From assembly GCF_900176425.1 (NCBI RefSeq), contig NZ_FWXS01000002.1:372001-436000 (forward strand): a stretch of DNA of 64,000 nt, given 5' to 3'. The notes below the pieces were generated by a model, which had not been told where the DNA came from, searched no databases, and was given only the letters and a program-made list of their open reading frames with translations. Numbering within the stretch: the stretch's first letter is position 1; every line of letters starts with the position of its first letter. Below, piece by piece: positions 26,077 through 39,500 of the stretch. Origin of the DNA: Moheibacter sediminis. GTDB lineage: Bacteria; Bacteroidota; Bacteroidia; Flavobacteriales; Weeksellaceae. A program made the position numbers and the translations under genes.

Positions 26077-28428
26077 ATGAAAAGATTATTAGTACAAGGG
26101 GGATTATTACTTCTCTCAGGGATAGCTAACATCGTATTCGGGCAAAATCAAACAGAAAAGACGGCCATTTCTCAAAATATCAATCAAGATAAACTTCATA
26201 ATATCATTCAGAAGAATGAAAAAGAAAATTTATTTCAGCGAAGTGAAGTTGCTCGGCTTATAAGAAATGGCTACGAAGAATTCATTGAGGGAGACGACGG
26301 GACATTTTCCCAATTAATCGGAACCAATGAATTGGGCGCCCCCATCTACTTACAAACTATGAATCAAAATGTAGTCAATACGCTGGGAACTAACATTCTT
26401 CATTCTGGTTTTGACGGTTTTAATCTGACGGGACTTGGAATGATAATAGGTTTATGGGAACCAAAAAGCCCACGCTTACCACATCAGATTTTAGGTAATA
26501 CTAGAATTACCTATGCTGCCGGACAATTGTCGGGAGTAGATCGTCATGCAACTCATATTGCAGGAACTCTGATAGGTAAGCAAACAAACGTAAGTTCCCC
26601 AAATCAAGAAAATGTGCAAGGTGTTGCATTTGAATCTAAAATAAAAGCGTATGATTGGAATTTAGCTGCCTCTGAAATGGCAACTGAAGCTCTTGCAGGT
26701 TTATTAGTAGCCAATACAAGTTTTGGATATGCACCTGCCCCATTGGATACTGTTAATTATGGAAGGTACTCTGCTTATTCTCAAGAATGGGATGCTGTTA
26801 TGTGTGCCGCACCATACCTTCAGATTGTAAAACCCGCCGGAAATGTAAGAGATGACTCTCCTGTAGTCGTTCCTCAGGTGAATGCTAAACAAGGATTTGA
26901 TTTGTTAGAAAGTAGCGGTACATCAAAAAACGTGTTGGTTGTTTCTGCATTTGATCTTACAAAAGATGAACCATCAGAATCAAATCCGGTTTATAATATT
27001 AATCTAGTAGAAGTTCCTTACAGTAGTTGGGGGCCAACTGACGATGGCCGTATAAAACCCGATATAACAGCTCACGGCCATAGTGTTTATTCTTCAATTG
27101 AAAGTTCAAACAGTGCTTATGGGCTACTTTCAGGAACATCCATGGCAACAGCTGGAGTGTCTGGAGCCATTACATTATTGCAACAATATTATAAAGAAAA
27201 GTTTGGACATTTATTTGACCCTTTTGAAGTACCTTATTTATGGTCTTCGAGTATTCGCGGTTTAATTATTCATACAGCAGATGAAGTAGGTGAAGCAGGT
27301 CCTGATTATAAATATGGATGGGGCGTAATGAATGCTGTTTCAGCAGCAGAAATAATAAGCCAAAGAGGAAAAAGTACCATTATTCGTGAAGAGAATTTAA
27401 AAAATGGTGAGGAATTTAAATTAAATATAGTTTCTAACGGATATCAACCTCTTATAGTTACTTTAGCTTGGACTGACCCGGAAGGAGAAGTCACGTTACC
27501 TGCTGTTATTGATGATATTACACATAAATTAGTAAATGATTTGGACATCCGATTAATCAGACTTGATTCTAATGGGAATGAGAGTGCAATAACCGTAAAC
27601 GGAAATAATATTCTTTATCCATGGAAAAGACTTGATGGTATCACTAATGATGTAAATCTCCTTAATGCTCCTGCAACAAGAGGCATTAACAATGTAGATA
27701 ATATTGAGAAAATTGAAATTCCGGTAGAACATTTGCCTCAAGACGGTGGCGTATTCAGAATTGAAATTACCCATAAAGGAGAATTAGAAAATACCTGCGT
27801 TAGTAGTGGGCAAAATTTTTCACTTATTGTTTCAGGGGTTTCATTCTGTGAAGATGAAATCATTCTTTATCAAAATCAAGATAATATCCTTACCGAGTAT
27901 GAAGAAGGATTACACTTAAAAGCTGATTATATCACTGCATCTAATATCATTGAGCCTGTAGCAAATCAAAATTCAGATGAAAATTTGGTGGAATATGAAG
28001 CTTATTCTAAAATTGATTTAATACCTCAGGGAAATAGTGGTTTTACAGCAGATTACGGATCCAATTTTTATGCACATATAGATTGTGATTTAGAATTTAT
28101 GGGAGCTTTCAGTAAGCGGGAAATTGATTCCATGCTGAAAAATCCAATCGCTGATCAAACGATTCCTATGATTGAAAACATAGTGGTGTATCCTAATCCT
28201 GTTATCAATAATTTCTTAAATGTACAATTCGAATTGACCGAAAAGTCACCAATTCAAATCTTGTTATACGATTTGCAAGGCAAAATAGTTCAGGACATTC
28301 CTTTGCAAAATTTTGAAAAAGGAAAACACAAGCAGGTCATTGATTTAAGCAGACACCCGAAAGGTGTTTATATAATTAAAGTCATTACCTCTGAAAAAAT
28401 GCATACCCAAAAACTCATTAAAAAATAA
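26077..28428 (+). CDS. S8 subtilisin-like peptidase with T9SS type A sorting domain
   Basis: A 783-residue secreted serine peptidase (signal peptide to about residue 22, VFGQ). The S8 domain covers about 100-430, with catalytic His157 in HATHIAG and Ser355 in SGTSMATAG. The usual catalytic Asp position appears to hold Glu128 (GLWEPKS), which is unusual. A beta-sandwich domain (about 440-590) follows, then a C-terminal T9SS type A domain (about 705-783: VYPNPVINNF, LYDLQGKIVQ, GVYIIKV). It is therefore exported by the Por system and probably cell-surface bound. Lying just before the RHS toxin gene, it may process that protein (inference). Confidence 0.9.
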   Translation: MKRLLVQGGLLLLSGIANIVFGQNQTEKTAISQNINQDKLHNIIQKNEKENLFQRSEVARLIRNGYEEFIEGDDGTFSQLIGTNELGAPIYLQTMNQNVVNTLGTNILHSGFDGFNLTGLGMIIGLWEPKSPRLPHQILGNTRITYAAGQLSGVDRHATHIAGTLIGKQTNVSSPNQENVQGVAFESKIKAYDWNLAASEMATEALAGLLVANTSFGYAPAPLDTVNYGRYSAYSQEWDAVMCAAPYLQIVKPAGNVRDDSPVVVPQVNAKQGFDLLESSGTSKNVLVVSAFDLTKDEPSESNPVYNINLVEVPYSSWGPTDDGRIKPDITAHGHSVYSSIESSNSAYGLLSGTSMATAGVSGAITLLQQYYKEKFGHLFDPFEVPYLWSSSIRGLIIHTADEVGEAGPDYKYGWGVMNAVSAAEIISQRGKSTIIREENLKNGEEFKLNIVSNGYQPLIVTLAWTDPEGEVTLPAVIDDITHKLVNDLDIRLIRLDSNGNESAITVNGNNILYPWKRLDGITNDVNLLNAPATRGINNVDNIEKIEIPVEHLPQDGGVFRIEITHKGELENTCVSSGQNFSLIVSGVSFCEDEIILYQNQDNILTEYEEGLHLKADYITASNIIEPVANQNSDENLVEYEAYSKIDLIPQGNSGFTADYGSNFYAHIDCDLEFMGAFSKREIDSMLKNPIADQTIPMIENIVVYPNPVINNFLNVQFELTEKSPIQILLYDLQGKIVQDIPLQNFEKGKHKQVIDLSRHPKGVYIIKVITSEKMHTQKLIKK

Positions 28429-28433
28429 TAGCC

Positions 28434-30545
28434 ATGAAAAAGTTTCTCTCTCTCTTCACCGTTTTACTTGTTTCTTTCGTTTTAAGTCAGCTTCCCGGAG
28501 GGGTTTCAGGGATTGATATGTGGTATAAAACTGGCTCAACTGTTCCCTTATCAAAAGATTATGGTCCAAATGCATATCCCATTACCCGAACAGGTACTGT
28601 TATAGAGGATTTATTTAATTACAACCACTGCATTAGAGTTGAAGGTGCAGGAAATTTAAATTTCCCTTATTCAGTAGAAGATATGGCCGTGGCAACCATT
28701 TTCACGGTATACATCAATGAAGGAAACGAAAACAGCTCTTTGATTTATTCTGACTGGAGAACGGGTGGCTATCAAGGAAATGGAATCAATGAAAAAGGTT
28801 TTTATTATTCAACAAATCATTTAACTAAAGAAACTTTTTCTTTAGAATACCCTGAAGAGGAAGAGGAAATTCCGAATGCTTTGATTAATACGCTTAACTG
28901 GTTTGATTTTAATTCTAAAAAAATAAATAATAGTATAGGAACAGGAGGTGAAAGCACTGTATATGTAGGTAAAGCAAACTCAAATCCTTCTATGGATGCA
29001 TTTAGAGGTTTGATTCCGGAATTTATTATTTACAGAAAGGCTTTAAGTAAAGAAGAACGACAAAAAGTAGAAAGTTATTTGGCTGTAAAATATGGTATCA
29101 CATTGACTTATGATGTTCATTACTTTAATTCAAAATATGATATTATTTGGGATAAACAAAATAATTCTGTTTTTGGTAACCGCATTTTAGCTATTGGTAG
29201 AGATGATGCCTCAGAACTATATCAAAAACAAAGTAAAAGCAGCCATTCTTTAAATGAAGAAATCATATTAAGCCTTGGAGAGTTTGCAAAGGATAATGAA
29301 TCAAATGAGTTTTATTTGGAAGACGATAATTTCATATTCATAGGAGATAATGATGGTATCACTGATGTGACAGAGGAAAATGAAAGTATAAATGATTGGG
29401 AGCTTCATAAAATGAAAAGGACTTGGCTGGTTCAGCCTTACAGAACAACTTCTGATGAAATAACAACTGAACTTCGATACAATGCAGCAGAATTAACTAA
29501 CAGGATCCAAAACGAATATGAGCCGGAATACTGGGATGACATCACTATTTGGCTGTTAGTTGATCGTTCGGCAAATGAACAAACAGTATCAACATTTGAT
29601 TTAAACCAATGTGTGGATTGTACAGCTTACATGTACGATGCTACTGACGGGGATTATGTCATTTATTCAGATTTGAATTGGGATGAAGAAGAATCGGGGT
29701 TTGACCAATTTACATTTGCTGTAGGACCTAAAATGATAGTGGATGTGAATCTGCAACCGATGGAATGCAACGCTGAAGTAGGAAACATAGATATTCAAAT
29801 TACTTTTGGAGAACCAAATTTCGATTTTGAAATATTTGATGAAAATGAATTAATTATTGATTCTCAACTAAATATTTTATCCCGAAATATCAGTTTTACA
29901 AACCTGCCACTTGGTTGGCATACTTTAAAAGTAACAGACGCCACTGGATATTTTCGTGAAATCGCTTTTGAAGTTTCTCCGACAGCCGGCATGAATGACA
30001 ATATACTCGAGGATCAATATTTAATGATTGATGATCCGTTTACTGTCATATACGATCCTAATGTTACAATTGATGCTTCAGAAAATGTTACTGCTACAGG
30101 TGTTGTAACTTACGAATGGTTTAGTGCAGGTATAAGCGTAGGTAATTCCGCAGAAATTACAATTAGCAGGCCGGGAACTTATACAGTTGTTCTTACAAAT
30201 GAAAATGGTTGTCAGGTAGAAGATACCACACAAGTAGTGGCAGAAGGTTCCTCACGTCCTTTGGAAAAAGACGGTTCAGTGGATGATTTACTTGCAAAGG
30301 AAACTATAACAATTTATCCAAATCCTACACAAATAAATAATTCGTTCACAGTAGAAATAAATCTGTTTGAAGAACAAGATGCACAGATACAAATCTATGA
30401 CTTCGCAGGAAGCTTAGTTCATAATGAATTATTGAAAAATTCTTCAAAATACCAATGGAGCCACAGACTCCTTCAGTCTGGTTCTTACCTTATTACGGTA
30501 ATTACAAAAAACAAAAAACTGACCAAAAAATTAATCGTTAAGTAA
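28434..30545 (+). CDS. LamG-like surface protein with T9SS type A sorting domain
   Basis: A 703-residue secreted protein with a signal peptide (about 1-19). A concanavalin/LamG-like region is marked by IPEFIIYRKALSKEER and SYLAVKYGITLTYD (about 190-225). An associated beta-rich domain follows (ILAIGRDDASELYQKQSKS), then immunoglobulin-like segments, and a T9SS type A domain (about 620-703: TIYPNPTQ, QIYDFAGSLV, GSYLITV). It is typical of large flavobacterial adhesins, but the ligand is unknown. It starts 5 nt after the subtilase and 21 nt before the RHS gene, so it is part of the same transcript. Confidence 0.85.
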   Translation: MKKFLSLFTVLLVSFVLSQLPGGVSGIDMWYKTGSTVPLSKDYGPNAYPITRTGTVIEDLFNYNHCIRVEGAGNLNFPYSVEDMAVATIFTVYINEGNENSSLIYSDWRTGGYQGNGINEKGFYYSTNHLTKETFSLEYPEEEEEIPNALINTLNWFDFNSKKINNSIGTGGESTVYVGKANSNPSMDAFRGLIPEFIIYRKALSKEERQKVESYLAVKYGITLTYDVHYFNSKYDIIWDKQNNSVFGNRILAIGRDDASELYQKQSKSSHSLNEEIILSLGEFAKDNESNEFYLEDDNFIFIGDNDGITDVTEENESINDWELHKMKRTWLVQPYRTTSDEITTELRYNAAELTNRIQNEYEPEYWDDITIWLLVDRSANEQTVSTFDLNQCVDCTAYMYDATDGDYVIYSDLNWDEEESGFDQFTFAVGPKMIVDVNLQPMECNAEVGNIDIQITFGEPNFDFEIFDENELIIDSQLNILSRNISFTNLPLGWHTLKVTDATGYFREIAFEVSPTAGMNDNILEDQYLMIDDPFTVIYDPNVTIDASENVTATGVVTYEWFSAGISVGNSAEITISRPGTYTVVLTNENGCQVEDTTQVVAEGSSRPLEKDGSVDDLLAKETITIYPNPTQINNSFTVEINLFEEQDAQIQIYDFAGSLVHNELLKNSSKYQWSHRLLQSGSYLITVITKNKKLTKKLIVK

Positions 30546-30566
30546 GCTCTCTAAAATAAAATAGTC

Positions 30567-33500
30567 ATGGAAAGAATCTCACCAATTTCATACATTAGAA
30601 AACAGCAGAAACTTCTTGCAACCACGAGCATGGTGGTTGCATTTATACAAATATTTGGACAGACCGTATTCGTAGAACAACCACAAATATCTAATAAAGT
30701 AGATAAAAATACTTATTTGCCTTTAGAAGAATATAGTTCAAATCCTTTTTCTGAAGACGCTGTAGAAGACTATTCTTCTCTTTTAGAAAAGGAAACTCAT
30801 GATGAAGTCATTGACAAGATTTTTATTAATGAAAAAGAAATTTTACCTGCTCCGGTAGATTACATTTCCTCTGATTTTAGTAATAGTGATTATATTAAAG
30901 AGCCTGAAGTAAACAAACAAGGTATTATTGGTAAAAGCGAAACATTTCCTATAGATGATCCTTCTGACAATATATTTCCTCTTTCATTAAATGAACTTCC
31001 ATCATCAGAAAAGAACATTTACCTAACTTATGAAATTTATGGATTGGCGGATGCTTCAGGAGCATCAGTAACAATTAACGATAATTATTCCAGAGGCGGA
31101 TACCTTATCAAAAAGTCAAATGCATGGTCTGTCCAAAAAGAAAAAATCAGTCACGAGGAATTGAATGAAGGAGTTAACTTTATTCGTTTTTCAACATTGG
31201 AAAGGGCTAATTATCAGTACATGGTGAGAAACGTACAGTTGATAATTGAAGATAAAAAAGATGATACAACAGAGAATAATTTATTTACCATACATCAAAC
31301 TCAGTTAAATGCGTATGATGGAAAATTATACATCTCTGGATTTGCCGACAAAACCTTTGATGTCATCATGATTAACGAAATCGAAATTCCTGTAAGAAAT
31401 GGAATTTTTGAATCAATTATAGAAAATGTAGGTGATGAAATTAAAATTTCTCAAGGTAACCAAATCACCACATTACCCATAATCAATCAGCAAGATGACA
31501 AAGTTGACAATATTTTTGAATTAAGCAATGACAATACTTTTGTAAATAAACAATTTTTTCCTGCAACTGAAAATTTACTGTCTCATCAGGGAGCTTCCTT
31601 AAAAGTTGCTGCCAACAGCATTGACAAGGAGACAACGTTCTTCATGTCCGCTCTAAGATACCAGGATTTATCAGTTGTTTCTCCTGAAATGGTAAATGTA
31701 ACAGGAAACCATTCCGGTTATCGATTACTTCCTCACGGGGAGCACTTTACTACTGTTCCGGCAACATTGGAAATACCTTATGACGAATCTAAAATACCGG
31801 CTGGTTATAAACCTCAGGACATCAAAACATTTTATTTTGATTTAACTCAGAAAAAATGGATAGCCCTAGAACGTGATACTATTCTTTTAGATAAGAAAAT
31901 AATTGTATCCAAAACTTCACACTTCACAGATTTTGTAAACGGAATTATAAAAGTACCCGAATCTCCTGAAACAGGAAGCTTTACTCCTACAAGCATAAAG
32001 GACATAAAAGCCGCCGACCCGGCCGCCGGAGTTGTCAGCATAGCTCCTCCCACCCCTAACAATATGGGAACGGCAAATACAAGTTTTCCAATTAAACTAC
32101 CTGCAGGACGTGCAGGTATGCAACCCTCTCTTTCTGTGAATTACAACTCCGAAGGTGGCAACGGCTGGATGGGGATTGGATGGGATCTTTCGGTTCCTGC
32201 AATAAGTATCGATACAAGATGGGGCGCTCCTAGGTTTGATGAAAGCAGTGGCTGTAATGGTAGACCGTTTGAAACAGAAATATATTCACTTGCAGGTGAA
32301 ATGTTGACTATGAAGGTTGGTGAAGATTTTACAAATCCTCATCGTACTTCTGATATTTGTAGAATAGCTGGCGAAAGACAATTTTACCCAAGAAAAGAAC
32401 ATGGCAGCTACTTGAAAGTTGTAAGGTATGGAACTTCTCCTAAAAATTATTGGTGGGAAGTAACCGATAAGATGGGAAATAAAAGCATTTATGGAGATCC
32501 TAATAATCCTACAACACCAAATGCTGTTATTAAGACAGCGGATGGTAACATTGCTCACTGGGCACTTTATCGTACCGAAGATACAAATGGAAATTATGTA
32601 GAATACAGTTATGATTCCCCTATTTATTTAGGAGCAGGTGCCGGGAATACTGGTAAAGAGTTTTATTTGAAAAATATTATATATACTCAAAATAAGAATG
32701 AATCTCCTGGAGCATACTATCAGGTAAACTTTATCAGAAATAATTATTCTTTCGGAACTGCAAGTTTCACAGAAAGAAAGGATATAAACATAAATGCTCG
32801 TTTAGGTTTGGTACAAGTCATTTCAGATAACTTAACAGAAATTCATATAGACTATGTTTATAAAGAACCTCAACGCATCAGAACCTACCAGTTTGAATAC
32901 GATGCTCCAAACTTTTCTAAACAACAACTGGTTAAAATTTCAGAATTCGATGCAGATGATATGCTATTTTATTCCAATACTTTGGAATATTACAGTGAAG
33001 TAACTGATAATAATATTATGAATTCCAATACTGATTTATCATGGGATGGAATAAATGATAATATTAATGTAAGCCCTAAACTTCCTAGTGCAGGTGAAAA
33101 ATTTGTATGGAAAGGGAGCCCTTTTGGTTTTAATAATGGGAATGGTTATTCAGGAGGTCTTTCAGCAGGTGTTGGATTGGGTTCTAATTTTGCATCAAAG
33201 CAAAATACTGTAGGAGTAACATATGACTATAGCTTTTCTAAAAATACAGGTTATATTTCCTTTATCGACATAAATGGAGATAACCTGCCGGATAAAGTTT
33301 TCAAAACTTCAAGTGGATTAAAATATAGACTAAATTTAGGAGAAAATAAGGGAAATGGAACTCCTTTTGGATTTGGACCCATACAATCCTTATCAGGATC
33401 TAACAATTTTTTAGAATCTACATCTAACTCACATAGTGTAGGTCTGGAATCTAATTTTCTATTATATTTAGGATATACAAAGAATTTTTCCAAAAATGTC

Positions 33501-36500
33501 ACAAAAGTGTATTATGCCGATGTTAATGGAGACGGTCTGATCGACATCGTCAATAATGGGAGAGTTTTATTTAATCCCGGACCCTTATTTAGTTCTTTTA
33601 ATATTGCAAGCTTAACGACTCCCAACCTAATTCCGAGTGACACATCTTTAAACTCTGAAATTATAGGCGACATTAATGATCAGTTAGACGAAGATATTGA
33701 AAGGGATAATCCTCTTCAGGATATAATAAAAAAGTGGGTCGCTCCAACTACAGGAACCATTAATATAAGTGGTATAGCCAAATTATCACCTATGCCAATA
33801 CCTTTAGAAAATGATGAGTCCTTAGAAAATAATGATGGGGTATGTATTTCAGTTGAACATCACAGAAGTAGTCCGAATACTCCAGAAGGTAATCCAACAA
33901 TCGGTTTTCCGAAATTAGTTCCATTTGGAACAGGCTCATGTGGTGCAAATAAGTACGCTTTAAACTTTACTTTAGATCCAAACGGAGATGTGATTTCCAA
34001 TACAGCAGCTATGAACACCTTACTTTCTGTGACAAAAGGTGATCGTTTATATTTTAGAGTTCAATCAAAAGAAGAAGGAACCCATGACAGAGTAGAATGG
34101 GATCCTACAATTTTATATACCGGCACAAATAATCTGGATGCCAATGCATTGAGCTTTTTTTCTTCCTCTGCGAGTGAGGGTTTTATTTTATCAGGTGAAA
34201 TTGATTTGGCTGTCCCTAAAAACAAAGCTTTTTCCATCAAGTGGGATCCGTTGACAATAACTCCTAATCAATATTCAGATGATTTAACTTTTAAAGTAAT
34301 TATCGGTACTCTCAATAATGATGGAGTATTTATTCCAGGTTCCTCTTATACAAGAACAGTAGATCATACAAACCTATCAACCTACATGCTGAACCCTTCA
34401 AATATGAGTCCTGTTATTCCTGCTACTTTTACATCAGTGAATTATGACAGAATAATCAGGTTTGAAGTTACTTCTGATTCAAATGTAGATTGGAAACAAA
34501 TCAATTGGAAGCCTTACGTGGAATTTGAAGAAAATACCAATTCAGTAAGAATTAACGGGGTAGTGAATTATGGAATATATAATTACAAACCTTGGACAGA
34601 AGGAGCATCAGATATAAACTTAAGAAATATTAATCGCCCGCTGAAATTAATAATTTCATATAATGATTCTATGTTTTCTTTTCCAGAAGATCTCGAAGCA
34701 GAATTTCCGGAAGGTTCATATCCTGTTAGTTTAGTTATTAAGAATTCTAACAAACAGGTTATAGGTAAAAGATTAATGACGGCTACAGTTATTAATATTA
34801 ATTTTTTAGGTCCTCGCAAAGTAATCCAACTTAGTAATATAGGAGATTGGATTATTGATGATACAAGTAAATTCACCCCTAAAATATATGTTGATTTTTT
34901 TACAGTAAATAAACATTTAGCTAATCATTTAAGCCCTGGCACAGAAATTTATGATAAAATTAACGCTACCCAATATGAATTCTTTGCAAGGAACGGCTAT
35001 ACGTCTGCTAAAATAGGAAATGACAACTTTGGTCCGAACTATAGGTTTTGGGGACATTTTGCATACAATGGAAATGAACCGGGCTCTCTCATTGATGAAT
35101 CCAAGCTCAAATTACCTGAAATAGATGAAAACAATATTCCTGATTCAGATGTATATGATAACTGTGGAGATGATCCGGATTGTTTCGAAGCAAACAGCCC
35201 TGACTTGGGCATTGATCCTCAGAGCATACCATTTATAATTTTGGTGCCAAATGCTAATAAGCAATTTGAGGATGATGGACCATATTATGAAGTATGGGAA
35301 GGGAATGATCCCGAAACTTACGTTCAGGCAAATGCCATGAGCAGTTCAAGGTTGGGCGTAAATGACCTGGAATCGATCAGAATTAATTTTGATGGTATTG
35401 TAGACGCAGGTGCAGTTAGAAGGATGCCTTTAGTAAGTAAAGGAGACGGTAATTCATATGCAGGCAGTTTTGGAGCAGGACCTGTAGGTGCAGGAGGATC
35501 AATCAGCGACAATGATAACAAAACTCTTATTCAATACATGGATTTGAACGGGGATCGTTATCCGGATATCATAACTGAGAATAAGATTCAGTATACAAAT
35601 TCTATTGGCAAATTAAATGAAGTAGTTCCTAATAACTTAGGAATTCCTTCTGAAAGTGAAACTAACGGTGAAGGAGCTACAGCCAGTGGTACGTTCATAA
35701 ATTTTTCAACGCCGGCATCCACTCAAGATGTCCAAAAAGCAATTGCAAAAAGCAGAGGCATACAAGTCGCTGCTAATGCCGATGTACAGTTGCCCTCTTC
35801 TGCAGGGATAAATGTTTCAGGTAATTGGAGTGAAACAGAAGAGAAAAGTTTATGGATAGATATGAATGGAGATGGTCTACCGGATAAAGTAAATGTGGAA
35901 AACGGACAGGTAATCGTAAAATTGAATTTAGGACATTCATTTGAAACTACAGGCTATGTCTGGCGAAACAATGTAGAATTGAAATCAAAAAACTCCAATT
36001 TCAGTGGTGGGATAGGCTTTAGCATCTGGATGAACAGTATTGCAGGAGGAGTATCTGTCTCTGCAGGAGAATCATATACTGAACAAAATTTCATTGACTT
36101 AAATGGAGATGGTTTGCCAGATTTTGTGGAAAATCCAAATGGGAATGCTATTAGATATTATTTGAATACCGGAAATGGGTTTAGCACATCTTACGGTACC
36201 ATCAACAACGCTACAGTTAATATGAATCGTAGTGTGGGAGAAGGCGCCAATATTGCTTTTACTGTCGGATTTAGTCTGATTATCGCTAAATTTACTGTTA
36301 CCCCAAGAATTTCTATTAGTAAGTCGGTAGACAGGACTGAAAAAACCATTGCAGATATAAACGGAGATGGCTTGCCGGACATACTCTATACAGCTACCGG
36401 CAGTAATGCTAACGACGGTGATCTAAAAGTCCGCCTCAACAAAACAGGAAAAACCCACTTGCTGAAAAAAGTTTATACCCCGCTCGGAGGATCCTGGACT

Positions 36501-39500
36501 ATAGATTATGAAAGAGAGCAAAACTCTTATGAAATGCCGAATGCCAAATGGAAACTAACAAGCATTAATGTTAATGATAATTTTAGTGAAGATAATGCGT
36601 TCACGCCAGATGAAGCAAAATCAACAGTAGAATACGAAAATCCAAAACATGACCGTCGTGAAAGAGAATTCATGGGATATGAGACTGTTAAAGTAAATCA
36701 ACTGGATGTAAAAAATAATGATGAGATTTACAGATATTCATTACAGGAATTTCACAATAACAGTTATTACTTAAAAGGAGCAGTTAAGAAAGAATCTCTA
36801 TTTGGTAAAAATCAGCAGGGAAGCATCGTAGAGTGGACATCTACTGAAAGCTCATATGCAATTATGTTAAGAGGAACTATTGATCCTTCAGTTCAAACTC
36901 AAATAGTAAAAGAATCTGATTATGTCTTTAATTCTGGTGATTTCGGAAATCCTATTGACAAATCAAGTCTTTTTGTTTCGCCTATTAAAACAATTAAAAC
37001 ATTTACAGAGGGAGGAACAGGCAGCAAGACAACATTTACTGAAATTAAAAGATTTGATGAATATGGAAATATTACCCGGTACGTAGATAACGGTGAAGGG
37101 GGTGATGATGAAGTTACCACAAGTATTTCTTATCAGACTTCAGGGTATGACACGCAATACTTCAAAGGATTCCCATTATCCATGAGAGTTGTATCGTCAG
37201 AAGGATGGTTAAGACAAAGAGGGGCTTCCTATGACTTTTCCGGCGGCACAGCAAATCTGACTTCAGTGAGTACGTACCTGAATGAGGCTGAAGAAAGTGC
37301 AGTAGTTTCATTTGAATATGACGATTTTGGAAACATCCAAAAAGTAATCCATGAAGAAAGCGTGGATAGTAATAACCAGAAATTCTTCTACGAATATACT
37401 TATGATGACAAAGTACATACCTACCCGATAAATATCACTGACGCATTTGGTTACAGTTCAAATAATACTTACGAATACCTTTTTGGAACTTTGGTGTACA
37501 CTGAGGACATGAACTATCAGCCTATGCGTACCCGCATTGACAAACGCGGACGTGTGGTAGAAATTACCGGGCCTTACGAATTATTTGTAGAGGGATTGAC
37601 AATAAGCGATCCGGCATGGACAATCCGATTTGAATACAAAGGAGAAGAATCTGTAGCCTCAAGAGTACAAAATTTGGATTTCAATGAGTATATGATACCT
37701 GCAAAGGGAAAATTTAATGTAGTTATATCAGAAAGCGGCGGAAGAGAAAAAGCATTGCATTACGCTGTTACGAGACACTTTGACCCGGAATTCCGTAGTA
37801 ACCCAGAAACACCGGCTACTGACAATGAAATATACACCATTACATTGGCGGACGGTTTAGGAAGGCCTATTCAGGTTAAGAAAAGTACCTCTATAAAAAG
37901 TGACATAACAAACGATACCGCAGAAATTACAAAAACGGTCATAGACAACAGAGAAACCCGACACTGGTTGGTAAACGGAAAGGTACAAACCGATGCATTT
38001 GGTCGTGCTGAAAAAACATATTATCCAATTTTAGAAGCATTTAATACAAGTAACCCTTTAACAGGTACAGCACTTCTTTACAATGCCGACACCTATAATA
38101 CAGGTGAACCCCTCATTCCTCCGACCGAAGCAACATACGATGCACTCGATCGTGTACTGACCACCAAACTGCCTGGGGAAAGCTTCTTAATGACTACTTC
38201 ATATAGTATCGATCAAAGCTTGTTCAAAACAAGAGTAGTTAATGAATCAGGGCAGGCAAAACACAGCTTTACAGACATAAGAGGACGTACCACAAAAGTT
38301 GTTGAAGAATCAACAAATGCCGGAACGATTACAACGGAATTTAAGTACAATGCCATAGGTGAATTACAGGAAGTAAAAGATACTGATGGAAATATCACCG
38401 AAAGCAAATACGATAAAGCAGGAAGAAGAACGGAGCTCCGCCATCCTGACAATGGTATAACTAAATTCACGTATGACAATGCAAGTAACCTGATTGAAAA
38501 GGAAACTTCCAATTTGTTGGCTGCAAGTGAAGGTGATAAAATAAAATACAAATACACATTCAACCGATTGGACAGCATCAGCTATCCGCTGAACCCTCAT
38601 AATAATGTTCAGTTCTTTTACGGACAAGCAGAAGATGCCTCGGCTGCAGATGATTTTACGGTGGGAAGACTTTGGTATCAGATCGATGCTTCAGGTGTAC
38701 AGCAATTCAAATATGGTAGATTGGGTGAAGTTACCTATAATTTACGTTCTGTTGCGGTTCCGGGAGATAAGGCTTACTGGTTCCAGACCAAATGGGAATA
38801 TGATACATGGAACCGTGTGAAAAAGATCATCTATCCTGATGAGGAAGAAGTTACTTATTTCTACAACCGTGGCGGCGAGCTTCATGCCATCACAAGTAAA
38901 AAACAAGCACAGCAGAATGAAAATATCATCAGCCAGCTTGGATATGATAAATTCGGACAAAGAACATACCTGCGCTACGGAAACGGAACGGAAACCAATT
39001 ACGAATATGAGGACAATCGCAGAAGACTGGATAACATGACCGTAAATAATGCCAACCGTACCTTCCTCGACAACAATTACAATTATGATGTATTGTCCAA
39101 TGTTACTTCTGTGATGAACAGTGCGGCATTACCTGGTGCAGGAAAGATTGGCGGAGCTACAGAATACATCTATACCTACGATGATTTGAACCGTCTGAAA
39201 ACAGCAACCGGAATTTTCACCGGAAGAAATGCTGCGGATGATGGTTACGAACAGCAGCAATATTCACTGGAAATGTCTTATGACAAGATGCACAATATCC
39301 TAAGTAAAGAGCAATTACACCAGAAAGCGCCCGGACAAAGCGGAGGAACCTGGACAGATATTCCTGCAACCACTTATAGGTTGGATTATATGGATGCAGC
39401 TAATGACGGATACAACTCCGCATCATACAATGTAGCGGGATATTCTTATTCACAGCCTCATGCGCCGCGTAAGATCATTGACAAACCTTACGAAACAAGT

